This document shows positions 1 through 7,911 of a stretch of 64,000 bases of DNA, one piece after another (the stretch's first letter is position 1; the number at the start of each line of letters is the position of its first letter). A program made the translations under genes and the position numbers. The stretch comes from Coriobacteriaceae bacterium (GTDB lineage: Bacteria > Actinomycetota > Coriobacteriia > Coriobacteriales > Coriobacteriaceae). The stretch covers positions 14,116-78,115 of the forward strand of contig CABIWB010000001.1 of assembly GCA_902362275.1 (NCBI GenBank). The letters are read 5' to 3'. Under the pieces are notes generated by a model. It made no database searches and was not told the DNA's origin. It saw nothing but the letters and a program-made list of their open reading frames with translations.

Positions 1-1387
1 TGATGGAGGCAGCGGCCTTCTTGCCGGCGCCCATCGCCAGAATGACCGTAGCGGCACCGGTGACGATGTCGCCGCCGGCCCAGATACGGGGATCGGTGGT
101 CTGGCCGGTCTCCTCATCGGCAACGATGTAGCCCCACTTGTTGAGCTCCATCTTGCCGCCGATCTTCTTTGCGAAGGGGTTGGCGTTGGTGCCGATAGCC
201 GAGATCGCGACGTCGCAGGGGATCTCCTCGATGGCGCCCTCGATGGGCACCGGGCGACGACGGCCGGACTCGTCGGGCTCGCCGAGCTCCATCTTCTGGA
301 CCTTGACGGCGCACACGGAGCCATCCTCGCCAGCGACAAACTCGAGCGGGGAAACGAGCGGCAGAACCTCGACGCCCTCGGCCTTGGCGTGGTGCAGCTC
401 GGCACGACGGCAGGGCATCTCATCCTCGGTACGACGGTACGCGATAATGGCGTGCTCGGCGCCCAGGCGCTTGGCGGTACGGACGGCGTCCATAGCCACG
501 TTGCCGCCACCAAAGACAACGACGTTCTTGCCGTGCTTGGTGGGGGTGTCGTACTCGGGGAACTTGTTGGCCTTCATCAAGTTCACGCGGGTGAGGTACT
601 CGTTTGCGAAGAAGACGTTGGGCAGGTTCTCGCCGGGGACGTTGAGGAACTTGGGCAGGCCAGCGCCGGTCGCCACGTAGATGGCGTCGAAGCCCTGCTC
701 GAACAGCTCTTCGGCCGTGGCCATGTTGCCCACGACGGAGTTGTACTCAAACTTGACGCCCATGTCCTCCAGGCCGTCAATCTCGCGCTTGACGACCGCC
801 TTGGGCAGACGGAACTCGGGGATGCCGTAGACCAGCACGCCGCCGCCGGTGAAGAATGCCTCAAAGACGGTGACGTCAAAGCCGTTACGGGCGAGCTCGC
901 CGGCGCAGGTGATGCCGGACGGGCCGGAGCCGACGACGGCGACCTTCTTGCCGTTCTTGGGGGCCATCTTGGGCGTGGAGGCGAGCTCGGGGCGGTCACC
1001 CAGGAAGCGCTCGAGCTGGCCGATGGCCACGGGCTCGGACTTCTTACCACGGATGCACTTACCCTCGCACTGGTTCTCCTGCGGGCAGACGCGGCCGCAG
1101 ATGGCGGGAAGCATGGAGTCCTCGCGGATGGTATCGAGGGCGCCGCCGAAGTCCTTCTCGCGGATCTGCTCGATAAAGCGGGGGATGTTGATGTTGACGG
1201 GGCAGCCCTCAACACAGAACGGCTTCTTGCAGTTGAGGCAGCGCTCGGCCTCGGCCAGCGCCATCTCCTCGGTGAAGCCCTTGTCGACGGGGCGGAAGTC
1301 GCAGGCGCGCTCGGCAGCCGGTTCCTCGTTATCGGGGGTGCGGGGCGACTTCATATCCGCAACGAAACGACCATTAACTAGTGGCAT
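1..1387 (-). CDS. gltA: Glutamate synthase small-subunit-like / NfnB flavoprotein, partial at window edge
   Basis: Iron-sulfur flavoprotein that moves electrons between NAD(P)H and a partner. With the FAD/NAD protein encoded just upstream, it forms the NfnAB-type pair (NADH-dependent reduced ferredoxin:NADP+ oxidoreductase) in anaerobes; alone it resembles the glutamate synthase small subunit. The N-terminal cysteine domain is visible: CLNCKKPFC, then VEGCPVNINIP, then GRVCPQENQCEGKC, ligating two [4Fe-4S] clusters. The Rossmann domains follow, and the last readable residues (GAGKKAAASI) are the usual C-terminal NAD-site motif, so only a handful of residues are cut off by the window. The start ATG at 1387 lies inside the 3' end of the upstream gene (about 10 bp overlap), implying translational coupling. 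GltA versus NfnB cannot be settled from sequence alone; the neighbour favours NfnB. Confidence 0.88.
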   Translation of the reverse strand, partial: MPLVNGRFVADMKSPRTPDNEEPAAERACDFRPVDKGFTEEMALAEAERCLNCKKPFCVEGCPVNINIPRFIEQIREKDFGGALDTIREDSMLPAICGRVCPQENQCEGKCIRGKKSEPVAIGQLERFLGDRPELASTPKMAPKNGKKVAVVGSGPSGITCAGELARNGFDVTVFEAFFTGGGVLVYGIPEFRLPKAVVKREIDGLEDMGVKFEYNSVVGNMATAEELFEQGFDAIYVATGAGLPKFLNVPGENLPNVFFANEYLTRVNLMKANKFPEYDTPTKHGKNVVVFGGGNVAMDAVRTAKRLGAEHAIIAYRRTEDEMPCRRAELHHAKAEGVEVLPLVSPLEFVAGEDGSVCAVKVQKMELGEPDESGRRRPVPIEGAIEEIPCDVAISAIGTNANPFAKKIGGKMELNKWGYIVADEETGQTTDPRIWAGGDIVTGAATVILAMGAGKKAAASI

Positions 1388-2217
1388 GCGCAGCTCTTTT
1401 CCTCATAGGCCTTGAGGGACTCGCCCTCTTCGGAACGGTAAGCGGCCTGGCGGGCACGAAGGTCATCCCAGTCGACCAGGGTGGCATCGAAGTCGGGGCC
1501 GTCGACGCAAGCAAACTTGGTCACGCCGCCCACCTCGACGCGGCAGCAGCCGCACATACCGGTGCCGTCAACCATGATGGGGTTGAGCGACGCGGTGATG
1601 GGGGTGTCGTACTTCTGGGCGGTGAGGGTCGAGAACTTCATCATCGGAACGGGGCCGACGCAGAAGACCTGGCTCACGGCCTTGTCCTGCAGCAGGCGCT
1701 CCAGCGGAGCGGTGACAACGCCCTGCTCGCCGTAGGAGCCGTCGTCAGTGGTGATGTGGATGTGGTCCTCGTCGAGGAGCTCGCGGAACTGGTCCTCCAT
1801 GAGCAGGAGGTCCTTGGTGCGGGCGCCCATGATGGCGTGCACCTCGTGGCCGGTCTCGACCAGGTGCTTGGCGACCGGGAAGGCAATTGCCAGGCCGACG
1901 CCGCCGCCAATGACGGCGCAGGGGCCCTCGGCCATCTCGGTGGGAACGCCCAGCGGGCCCACGACGTCGCGCAGCGACTCGCCGGCCTCATAGGTGGAAA
2001 GCATCTCGGTGGTCTTGCCGATCACCATGAAGATGAACTCGACCCAGCCCTCGTCACCGTTCCAGCCGGCCAGGGTAAACGGGACGCGCTCGCCCGTCTC
2101 GTTGGCGCGGACCATGAGGAACTGTCCAGCGTGCGCATGCTTGGCGATTGCGGGCGCCTCGATGCGGAACTTGAACACCTTCTCCGAGAACTGCGTCTTC
2201 TCCAGGATCTTATACAT
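1378..2217 (-). CDS. nfnA: NfnA-like FAD/NAD-binding ferredoxin-NADP reductase subunit
   Basis: 279 residues of the PyrK/sulfide dehydrogenase-like flavoprotein family. It has an FAD-binding barrel with RVPFTLAGWN, an NAD-binding segment starting at the glycine-rich CAVIGGGVGLA, and a C-terminal [2Fe-2S] site in DGTGMCGCCRV plus a downstream cysteine in KFACVDGPDFD. In NfnAB this subunit takes hydride from NADH, bifurcates electrons at its FAD and passes them to the larger subunit, which is encoded immediately downstream and overlaps it. The start at 2217 follows a clear GAGAGGGG ribosome site. Assignment as NfnA rather than a generic dihydroorotate dehydrogenase electron-transfer subunit rests on pairing with the GltA-like gene and the absence of pyrD nearby. 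Confidence 0.85.
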   Translation of the reverse strand: MYKILEKTQFSEKVFKFRIEAPAIAKHAHAGQFLMVRANETGERVPFTLAGWNGDEGWVEFIFMVIGKTTEMLSTYEAGESLRDVVGPLGVPTEMAEGPCAVIGGGVGLAIAFPVAKHLVETGHEVHAIMGARTKDLLLMEDQFRELLDEDHIHITTDDGSYGEQGVVTAPLERLLQDKAVSQVFCVGPVPMMKFSTLTAQKYDTPITASLNPIMVDGTGMCGCCRVEVGGVTKFACVDGPDFDATLVDWDDLRARQAAYRSEEGESLKAYEEKSCACH

Positions 2218-2322
2218 AGAACCCCTCTCTTGTTAGGGCCGCCGAACCGTGCCTCCACGGAAATGGACGGTAGCCCGAGTAAAACCGTACGCGCACAGGC
2301 GTTGTGCAGACATACGGTGCAA

Positions 2323-2351
2323 ATTATACCCTCATGGGCATGTCGCTTACG
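2323..2351 (-). promoter_or_regulatory. Candidate promoter of the nfn pair
   Basis: Reading the minus strand there is a perfect TATAAT (plus-strand 2323-2328) about 105 nt upstream of the nfnA start. The -35 region 17 nt further up is poor (CGTAAG-like), so this may depend on an activator. The leader is GC-rich with small hairpins but matches no riboswitch I recognise. Confidence 0.4.
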
Positions 2352-2390
2352 TGTTTCTTCGGCAGGTGGGAAAAGGGTTTATCCGGTTCG

Positions 2391-2587
2391 ACCTACCAAA
2401 AAGAGACAGGTTTATTTTGGCAGGTTTATCAGTCAAAACGGCAAAGGGGGCCGGCCTCGAGTATCGGTGAGGCCGGCCCCCTTTGGGGTGTTATGCGTGT
2501 ATGGTAGCGCGGGGTTTATTGCGATGCGGGCACCGGGGCGTTTCCGTAGATAAAAGCTGCCAAAATAAACATCCCTTTTTGGTAGGT
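2391..2587. repeat. Short inverted-repeat element (MITE-like), family B
   Basis: About 197 bp bounded by imperfect inverted repeats of roughly 35-40 bp. The left arm reads ACCTACCAAAAAGAGACAGG and continues TTTATTTTGGCAG; the right arm reads the same on the other strand with a 2-nt shortening. The right arm ends against the stop codon of pth (2589). A 16-bp hairpin sits in the middle. There is no coding capacity. It occupies most of the 371-bp gap between nfnA and pth. Confidence 0.6.
2443..2484 (-). terminator. Probable terminator of pth
   Basis: Perfect 16-bp stem (AAAGGGGGCCGGCCTC paired with 2469-2484) around a 10-nt loop. On the minus strand it is followed by GCCGTTTTG, a short T-run, 105 bp past the pth stop codon. 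Confidence 0.6.
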
Positions 2588-2588
2588 T

Positions 2589-3218
2589 TTAGTGCTTGCC
2601 GTTGGCGGAGGCGGCACCGTTGACGTGGTCGCGGGCATAGATCACGCCGTGCACGATTGCCAGGCCGGCGGCGTCGGCGGCGCGGGCGCAGGTGTCCTGG
2701 AAATCCTCGGCCTCGCGGGCGCGCAGCTGCTTGAGCACATAGTCGGCCACGGGCATTTTGCCGGGAGGGTTGCCGATGCCGGTGCGGATACGGCTAAAGT
2801 CGCGGCTGCCCATCTTGTCGATGATGGAGCGCAGGCCGTTGTGACCGGCATGGCCTCCGCCCACCTTGACGCGCACGTCACCGGCGGGAATGTCGAGCTC
2901 GTCGTGAATCACGAGCAGCTCCTCGGCCTTGATCTTGTACTCGCGGCAGAGCTTGGAGATGGGGCCACCCGAGGTATTCATATACGACTGCGGCTTGACC
3001 AGCACGATCTGGCGCTTGCCGCCCTCTTCCTCGGTATCGTTGATATTGATGAGCGCGACCTCGGCGCCTGCTTGGTTTTTCCAGTACGTGACGCCGGCCT
3101 GACGGGCCAGCTCGTCGATTGCTTTGAAACCAGCGTTGTGGCGGGTCTCGGCATATTCCTCGCCGGGGTTGCCAAGTCCGGCAACCATGCGAATCTTAAG
3201 CGGCTGTGCAGCTGCCAT
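2589..3218 (-). CDS. pth: Peptidyl-tRNA hydrolase
   Basis: 209 residues, the normal length for bacterial Pth, which cleaves peptidyl-tRNAs released from stalled ribosomes so that the tRNA can be recycled. Diagnostic motifs are all present: MVAGLGNPGEEY at the N-terminus, TRHNAGF with the catalytic histidine, YMNTSG, the aspartate-containing HDELD, and GGGHAGHNGLRS. I start it at 3218 (MAAAQPLKIR) because an AAAGGA site sits about 5 nt upstream; an ATG two codons earlier abuts that site, and the longer open frame has no support. It stands alone, with repeat elements on both sides. The C-terminal tail (HVNGAASANGKH) is short and unremarkable. Confidence 0.95.
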   Translation of the reverse strand: MAAAQPLKIRMVAGLGNPGEEYAETRHNAGFKAIDELARQAGVTYWKNQAGAEVALININDTEEEGGKRQIVLVKPQSYMNTSGGPISKLCREYKIKAEELLVIHDELDIPAGDVRVKVGGGHAGHNGLRSIIDKMGSRDFSRIRTGIGNPPGKMPVADYVLKQLRAREAEDFQDTCARAADAAGLAIVHGVIYARDHVNGAASANGKH

Positions 3219-3332
3219 GTTCATCCTTTCGTTGATTTGTCGCCTGCTATGGTGAGCGACCCTGTTGCCGCTGTCAAATGGAGGGCAATTGAGGTTGTTT
3301 GGGGGCGTTTGAGCCGCCGTCAAAATCCGAGG

Positions 3333-3536
3333 TGGACAGTTAGTTCAGATCCGTATAAGTTCCGAGGACTCGAATTGTTCAATCCAATGCCGATGCGTTG
3401 TTTTGGAACTTTAGTTAGTCCATATGACGCTGTTTTGAAGTCTACCCTGCCTCCAAATAGGGCGAATGGTATAGAGATGGCGGCAAAACAGCCTAATTCA
3501 ATGTGTTCATTTATACGTATTTGAACTAACTGTCCA
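3333..3536. repeat. Inverted-repeat element, family A, copy 1
   Basis: 204 bp bounded by 26-bp inverted repeats, left TGGACAGTTAGTTCAGATCC and on to CGTATAA, right identical in 24 of 26 positions when reverse complemented. The interior (about 150 bp) shares no obvious sequence with copy 2 at 4861-5041. It fills most of the 351-bp gap between pth and the next gene, starting about 115 bp upstream of the pth start and ending about 33 bp past the stop codon of the nuclease-like gene. Confidence 0.7.
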
Positions 3537-3569
3537 GCCCTGCTCGACGGCGCACGGGTGATTCGTCGT

Positions 3570-4697
3570 TTAGACCGGCGCAAGGCCGATTCCGGCCCGC
3601 AGAGCGTTGAGCCAAGCGGCCTGACGCTTGCGATAGCCCTTGATGCGATATCGGAATCGGACTCCCGCGAGTCGATGCATCGTTTGGGCGAAGGCTTCGA
3701 GTGCAACAAGGTCTTTCATTTGGTCGCGATTGATAACCAGGACGTGGATGCCCATTGCCTTGAGGCCATTATTTCGATTGCCATCGTGGATGCGAGCGTT
3801 TTGAAGCTCATGCCCAATTCCGTTGTATTCGTTGTCGACTCTGGCTGCCGGGCAATATAGGTCGCAGATGGCGTAAGGGATGCCGGAGGACATGTTGACC
3901 GCAAGGGTGTCGAAATCGACACGGTAGTTGAGCAGCAGGCCTCCCATGGGCAAGCTGCAACACCCGAATCCGCCAAAGCGCATGGGTACGCCCAGGACGG
4001 CGAACATCAATGATTCCGCTGGGGATGCGGATCCGGCCCGGGCGAGTTTGACAGCCGTACGAAACGAGGCGTAGGAACTGCTTTTGGCAAACCGTGCGAC
4101 TGCCTCGAGCTCTTCGATGGTTGTGGCGGGTTCGCATTTGTAGTGTGCCTGTTCGTAGCGGGTTTCGGCTTGCTTTTCGGGTGTCGGTTGGTCGCCCTGG
4201 CAATCGAGGTCGTCCATCGCTTCGAAGCTGTTGGCCTTGGGCCACGTGTCGTCGTAGGCGATGGGGTAAGTTGCCTCGGGCGGAAGTGAGTAGGTTCCGA
4301 GCAGCTCCATGAGAAACATCAAGGTTTTGGCAACTGATTCATTTTTGGAACAAAGCATGGCTGTCATGGCAGGAGACGTTGCGTAGATGTCGGCCTCGAC
4401 GTGCATAATTGCACCTTCAGGAAGCGGAGCGGAGAGAATATGCTGAAGAAGTCGCTTGTCGGGGCGTCTGTTGTCTTCGTTTGAAACGAGAAGATCGAGC
4501 AGTTCGGAATCATCTTCATTCCAGGCGTCGAGTATCGAAAGTGCGCCAAAGTCTATCGCGTCATTGTTGGGAATACAGCTAGCCAAGGCATGTGCTTGCT
4601 GTTCGCTATCAACGAAGTCCCAGGGTAGGGCAGAGTACGCCCGTCGTGCGCGACGAATTGCGCGAAGGGCGGAGAAATGTGAAATCACGGTCGTCAT
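3570..4697 (-). CDS. Unrecognised protein with a DUF559/Vsr-like nuclease core
   Basis: 375 residues, cytoplasmic, no signal peptide or membrane segment. The N-terminal two thirds are not recognisable to me. The C-terminal part around residues 270-340 has the look of a PD-(D/E)XK fold of the DUF559/very-short-patch type: a strand with CDLYCPAARVDNEYNG (D near 276, E near 289, then NG), a histidine-rich turn, then a helix and strand reading NNGLKAMGIHVLVINRDQ, matching the usual 'alanine/leucine-rich helix, G-x-x-V' ending. This is a resemblance, not a proven catalytic site; the expected E-x-K is replaced by E-x-N. The gene stands alone, bracketed by two copies of the same inverted-repeat element, and its base composition is lower in GC than its neighbours. 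An AbiEi-like or restriction-like role is possible. Confidence 0.6.
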   Translation of the reverse strand: MTTVISHFSALRAIRRARRAYSALPWDFVDSEQQAHALASCIPNNDAIDFGALSILDAWNEDDSELLDLLVSNEDNRRPDKRLLQHILSAPLPEGAIMHVEADIYATSPAMTAMLCSKNESVAKTLMFLMELLGTYSLPPEATYPIAYDDTWPKANSFEAMDDLDCQGDQPTPEKQAETRYEQAHYKCEPATTIEELEAVARFAKSSSYASFRTAVKLARAGSASPAESLMFAVLGVPMRFGGFGCCSLPMGGLLLNYRVDFDTLAVNMSSGIPYAICDLYCPAARVDNEYNGIGHELQNARIHDGNRNNGLKAMGIHVLVINRDQMKDLVALEAFAQTMHRLAGVRFRYRIKGYRKRQAAWLNALRAGIGLAPV

Positions 4698-4860
4698 AGC
4701 TATAACGTACTAAGTTGGCGGCAGAATGCGACCGCCATACCGTTCTTTTCGCTTAGCGGGGCACTGCGCGCCATGAACGGCTGGGTGTTATGAAATCGGT
4801 GGAATCGGTTGAGGGGATTGCAGGAAATTGAGCTCTGCCGCGAAGGTTGACGATAGCTAC

Positions 4861-5041
4861 TGGGCAGTTAGTTCAGATACGTATAAGGCGGCGGGCGTTC
4901 GAGGGCGATTTGAGGATAAATATGCAGCGGTTGTACTCGAAAACGATGAGCTTTGGACGGCATGGCATCCGCCGGGGAGCTCAGAAGGCTCCGAACGGTC
5001 CTTTGGAGCTTTAAAAAATACGTATCTGAACTAATTGTCCA
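4861..5041. repeat. Inverted-repeat element, family A, copy 2
   Basis: 181 bp bounded by the same ends as copy 1: left TGGGCAGTTAGTTCAGATAC and on to GTATAA, right ATACGTATCTGAACTAATTG and on to TCCA. The core differs from copy 1. A 68-codon frame (4828-5034) reads through it, but that frame starts outside the element and has no ribosome site, so I do not call it a gene. The rest of the gap between the nuclease-like gene and prs (4698-4860) shows no gene. Confidence 0.7.
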
Positions 5042-5062
5042 GGGCGGGTTGGCGAGGGATAG

Positions 5063-5094
5063 AAAAAGGGTCGGAAGCGAGCTTCCGACCCTTT
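5063..5094 (-). terminator. Terminator of prs
   Basis: Strong hairpin AAAGGGTCGGAAGC / GCTTCCGACCCTTT with a 2-nt loop. On the minus strand it is followed by a T-run (TTTTTC), 34 bp past the prs stop. Confidence 0.85.
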
Positions 5095-5127
5095 AAAAGC
5101 ATCAAAGATGATGCGATGCGCGTTGGA

Positions 5128-6114
5128 TTACAGCGCGAAGTCGCCGCCGACGAGCGTGGAGACGGGCTCCTCGTGGTAAACGGCGGAGATGGCCTGAGCG
5201 AACTCCTCGGCGACCGAGATGGTCTTGATCTTGCCGCCGACCTCGACGGGAATGGCATCGGTGACGAGGCACTCAACGATCGGGGCGTCGTTCAGACGCT
5301 CGATGGCCGGACCGGAGAAGATGCCGTGGGTGGCGCAGACGTAGATGTCGCCAGCGCCCATAGCCTTGAGCTCCTTGACGTTGGCGCACAGGGTGCCAGC
5401 GGTGTCGATCATGTCGTCGTTGATGATGCAGGTCTTACCCTTGATGTCACCGATGATGCCCATGACCTCGGCGGCGTTGTGGCGCGGACGGCCCTTGTGG
5501 GCGATGGCCAGGTCGCAGCCGAGCATATCGGACAGCTTCTTGGCGGCCTTGGCGCGACCCACGTCGGGGGAGACGACAACCAGGTTGTCGGTGTCGAAGT
5601 TCATGGCGTTGTAGTACTGGCCAAACAGCGGCAGTGCGGACAGGTGGTTGACCGGGATATCAAAGAAGCCCTGGATCTGACCCTGGTGCAGGTCGAGGGT
5701 GATGATGCGGTCGACGCCGGCGCGCTCGAGCAGGTTGGCGACGAGGCGGGCGGTGATGGGCTCGCGCGGGCCGGCCTTGCGGTCCTGGCGGGCATAGCCG
5801 TAGTGGGTGATGACGGCGGTGATGGAGCGGGCGGATGCGCGCTTGGCAGCGTCGGTGGCGATGAGCAGCTCCATGAGCATGTCGTTGACGTTGCCGCCGG
5901 CCACGGACTGAATCAGGAAGACGTCGGCGCCGCGGACAGTTTCGTCGTAGCGGGCGTAAATCTCACCGTTGGCGAACTGCTTTAGCGTAAGGCCCGAAAG
6001 CTCGACCCCAAGGTACTCAGCGATCTTCTGAGCGAGGGGACGGTTGGAGGAACCGGAATACACGCGGATGGACTTGCGCATATTCTCCGACTTCTCGGGA
6101 TCATTAATCGGCAT
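5128..6114 (-). CDS. prs: Ribose-phosphate pyrophosphokinase
   Basis: 328 residues. It makes PRPP from ribose 5-phosphate and ATP for purine, pyrimidine, histidine, tryptophan and NAD synthesis. The family signature is clear: VYSGSSNRPLAQKIAEYLG at the N-terminus, FANGEIYARYDETVRG, the VFLIQSV strand, YGYARQDRK in the ATP-binding flexible loop, DLHQGQIQGFF, and the PRPP loop DDMIDTAGT. An AAGGAGAAGGG site precedes the ATG at 6114; a second ATG 11 codons in is possible but lacks a site. Common pairing with glmU is seen here: glmU lies just upstream on the same strand, but a terminator separates them, so prs probably has its own promoter. Confidence 0.97.
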   Translation of the reverse strand: MPINDPEKSENMRKSIRVYSGSSNRPLAQKIAEYLGVELSGLTLKQFANGEIYARYDETVRGADVFLIQSVAGGNVNDMLMELLIATDAAKRASARSITAVITHYGYARQDRKAGPREPITARLVANLLERAGVDRIITLDLHQGQIQGFFDIPVNHLSALPLFGQYYNAMNFDTDNLVVVSPDVGRAKAAKKLSDMLGCDLAIAHKGRPRHNAAEVMGIIGDIKGKTCIINDDMIDTAGTLCANVKELKAMGAGDIYVCATHGIFSGPAIERLNDAPIVECLVTDAIPVEVGGKIKTISVAEEFAQAISAVYHEEPVSTLVGGDFAL

Positions 6115-6255
6115 TACCCTTCTCCTTTATATCGAATGCCATATAGATGCCTTGTTGCATTGTAACCGCGCGACGGGGCTTATCGGGTCTTGATAACGTC
6201 TTTACCGTCAACGGACACGAACCGACCACTCATCCGGTTGCGCAGGTCACGATAG

Positions 6256-6288
6256 AAAAAGGAGCCGCCCCCATGGGAACAGCTCCTT
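6256..6288 (-). terminator. Terminator of glmU
   Basis: Stem AAGGAGC / GCTCCTT with a GC-rich loop. On the minus strand it ends in TTTTTC, 18 bp after the glmU stop. Confidence 0.75.
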
Positions 6289-6305
6289 AGATGCTTGGTA
6301 AAACG

Positions 6306-7718
6306 TTATACCTCGTCGTCCTCGTGCAGACGGCGGCGGTAATCGGCGGCCCAGCCCTCAATGTTTACCTGACGGGCACGACCCAGCCCGAGCGCGTCTG
6401 CCGGGACCGGCTCGGTGATGACGGAGCCGGCGGCCACGAGTGCACCGTCGCCAATCTGGGCGGGCGCGACCATCATGGTGTCGGAACCGATGAAGGCATC
6501 CTTGCCGATGACAGTCTTGTGCTTGTGCACGCCATCGTAGTTGCAGGTGATGGAGCCCGCGCCCACGTTGACGCCGGAGCCCATGGTGGTGTCGCCGATG
6601 TAGGACAGGTGCGGCACCTTGGAGCCCTCGCCGATCGTGGACTTCTTGATCTCCACGTGCGTGCCGGCCTTGGAGCCGTCGAGCATATGGGTGCCCGGGC
6701 GCAGGTAGGCGCGCGGGCCGCAATCGACGCCGTTCTCGATGACGGCCTCGATGGCGATAGTCTCATCGATGACGCAGCCGCTGCCGACGGTGGTGTCGGT
6801 GAGGCGGCTGTTGGGGCCGAGCTGGCACTCCTCGCCCACGGTGACGTGGCCGATCAGGTGCGTCTGCGGCCACACGACGGTGTCGCGGCCGATAACGGCG
6901 TCGGGGCCGATCCAGGCCTGCGTGGGATCGATGAACGTGACGCCCTCGGCCATCCAGTGCTCGTTGATGCGGTCGCGCGCGATGGCGGTGAGCTGCGCGA
7001 GCTGGATGCGGCTGTTGACGCCCAGGCCGTCGCGGTAGTCGTCGCAGTGGAAGATGGAGACTGCCTGACCATGGCCTTTAAGGATCTCGAGCATGTCGGG
7101 CAGGTAGTACTCGGACTGCGCGTTGTCGTTGCCGATCTCGTTAATGTGGGCGGCGAGCTGCGCGCCGTCGAAGGCGTAGCAGCCGGCGTTGCACTCCAGC
7201 AGCGTGGCAGCCTGCTCGGGCGTGCAGTCCTTCTGCTCGATGATGCGCTCGATCTGACCATCGGCGCTCAGCTTGATGCGGCCGTAGCCGAAAGGATCGG
7301 GCGGGGTCATGGTCATGACGGTGCAGGCGAGCTCGCCGGTGGCGACGGTCTGCGCGAACTTGGCGACGGTGTCGACGGTGATGAGCGGCAGGTCGCCGTT
7401 GAGCACGACGACGGAGCCTTGCGTGATGCCGCAGGCCTCGAGCGCGACCTTTACGGCGTGGCCGGTGCCCAGGCGCTCGGTCTGCTCAACGCATTCGACC
7501 TTGGTGGCGCTGTTGGCGTAGGCGCCGTCGATGAGGGCGCGCATCTCGTCGGCGTGGCTGCCGATGACGACCACGACGCGGCTGCAGCCGGCCTTGATGG
7601 TGGCGTCGACGATCCACTGGACCATGGGCTTGCCTAGGATCTTGTGCGAAACCTTGCAGTGGTTCGACTTCATGCGGGTGCCCTCGCCGGCGGCGAGGAT
7701 AATTGCGGTTGCGTCCAT
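6306..7718 (-). CDS. glmU: Bifunctional GlcN-1-P acetyltransferase / UDP-GlcNAc pyrophosphorylase
   Basis: 470 residues. It catalyses the last two steps to UDP-N-acetylglucosamine, precursor of peptidoglycan. The N-terminal nucleotidyltransferase domain (about 1-230) has LAAGEGTRMKS, GTGHAVKVA and NGDLPL. The C-terminal left-handed beta-helix has the hexapeptide pattern and the conserved NVGAGSITCNYDG segment of the acetyltransferase site. I place the start at 7718 (MDATAIILAAGEG), where an AGGAG lies 6 nt upstream; the longer open frame reaching 7928 has no site and reads like non-coding sequence. Slightly longer than the usual 456 residues because of the C-terminal tail (RRRLHEDDEV). Confidence 0.97.
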   Translation of the reverse strand: MDATAIILAAGEGTRMKSNHCKVSHKILGKPMVQWIVDATIKAGCSRVVVVIGSHADEMRALIDGAYANSATKVECVEQTERLGTGHAVKVALEACGITQGSVVVLNGDLPLITVDTVAKFAQTVATGELACTVMTMTPPDPFGYGRIKLSADGQIERIIEQKDCTPEQAATLLECNAGCYAFDGAQLAAHINEIGNDNAQSEYYLPDMLEILKGHGQAVSIFHCDDYRDGLGVNSRIQLAQLTAIARDRINEHWMAEGVTFIDPTQAWIGPDAVIGRDTVVWPQTHLIGHVTVGEECQLGPNSRLTDTTVGSGCVIDETIAIEAVIENGVDCGPRAYLRPGTHMLDGSKAGTHVEIKKSTIGEGSKVPHLSYIGDTTMGSGVNVGAGSITCNYDGVHKHKTVIGKDAFIGSDTMMVAPAQIGDGALVAAGSVITEPVPADALGLGRARQVNIEGWAADYRRRLHEDDEV

Positions 7719-7911
7719 GTGATCTCCTGTTACGTTATAGAGACGTGTGTTTGGAAACGATACACGGCGCAATATGATACCGCAGGCATATGATGAGCGC
7801 GTAACGATTGGTTTGCGGCGGTTGAGGCTTGCGCTGCCGGCGTGGCGTTTGCACTGCTCGCGTGCGGCGTTGGCGGTGCTGCGGAGCTGTCGTTTGAGCG
7901 AGGGGACGGGG

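Noticed and set aside
389..1381. 330-codon plus-strand frame opposite gltA (also 5035-5985 opposite prs and 6291-7637 opposite glmU)
   Set aside because: Antisense shadows of conserved genes, low-complexity Ala/Gly/Asp translation.
4828..5034. Small gene in repeat element A copy 2
   Set aside because: The frame begins outside the element, lacks a ribosome site, and its reading is just the inverted-repeat ends plus a non-conserved core.
7719..7911. Vitamin riboswitch upstream of ecfT
   Set aside because: I looked for a cobalamin, thiamine or folate type leader because of the S component; the gap is short and I see no B12-box or thi-box core.
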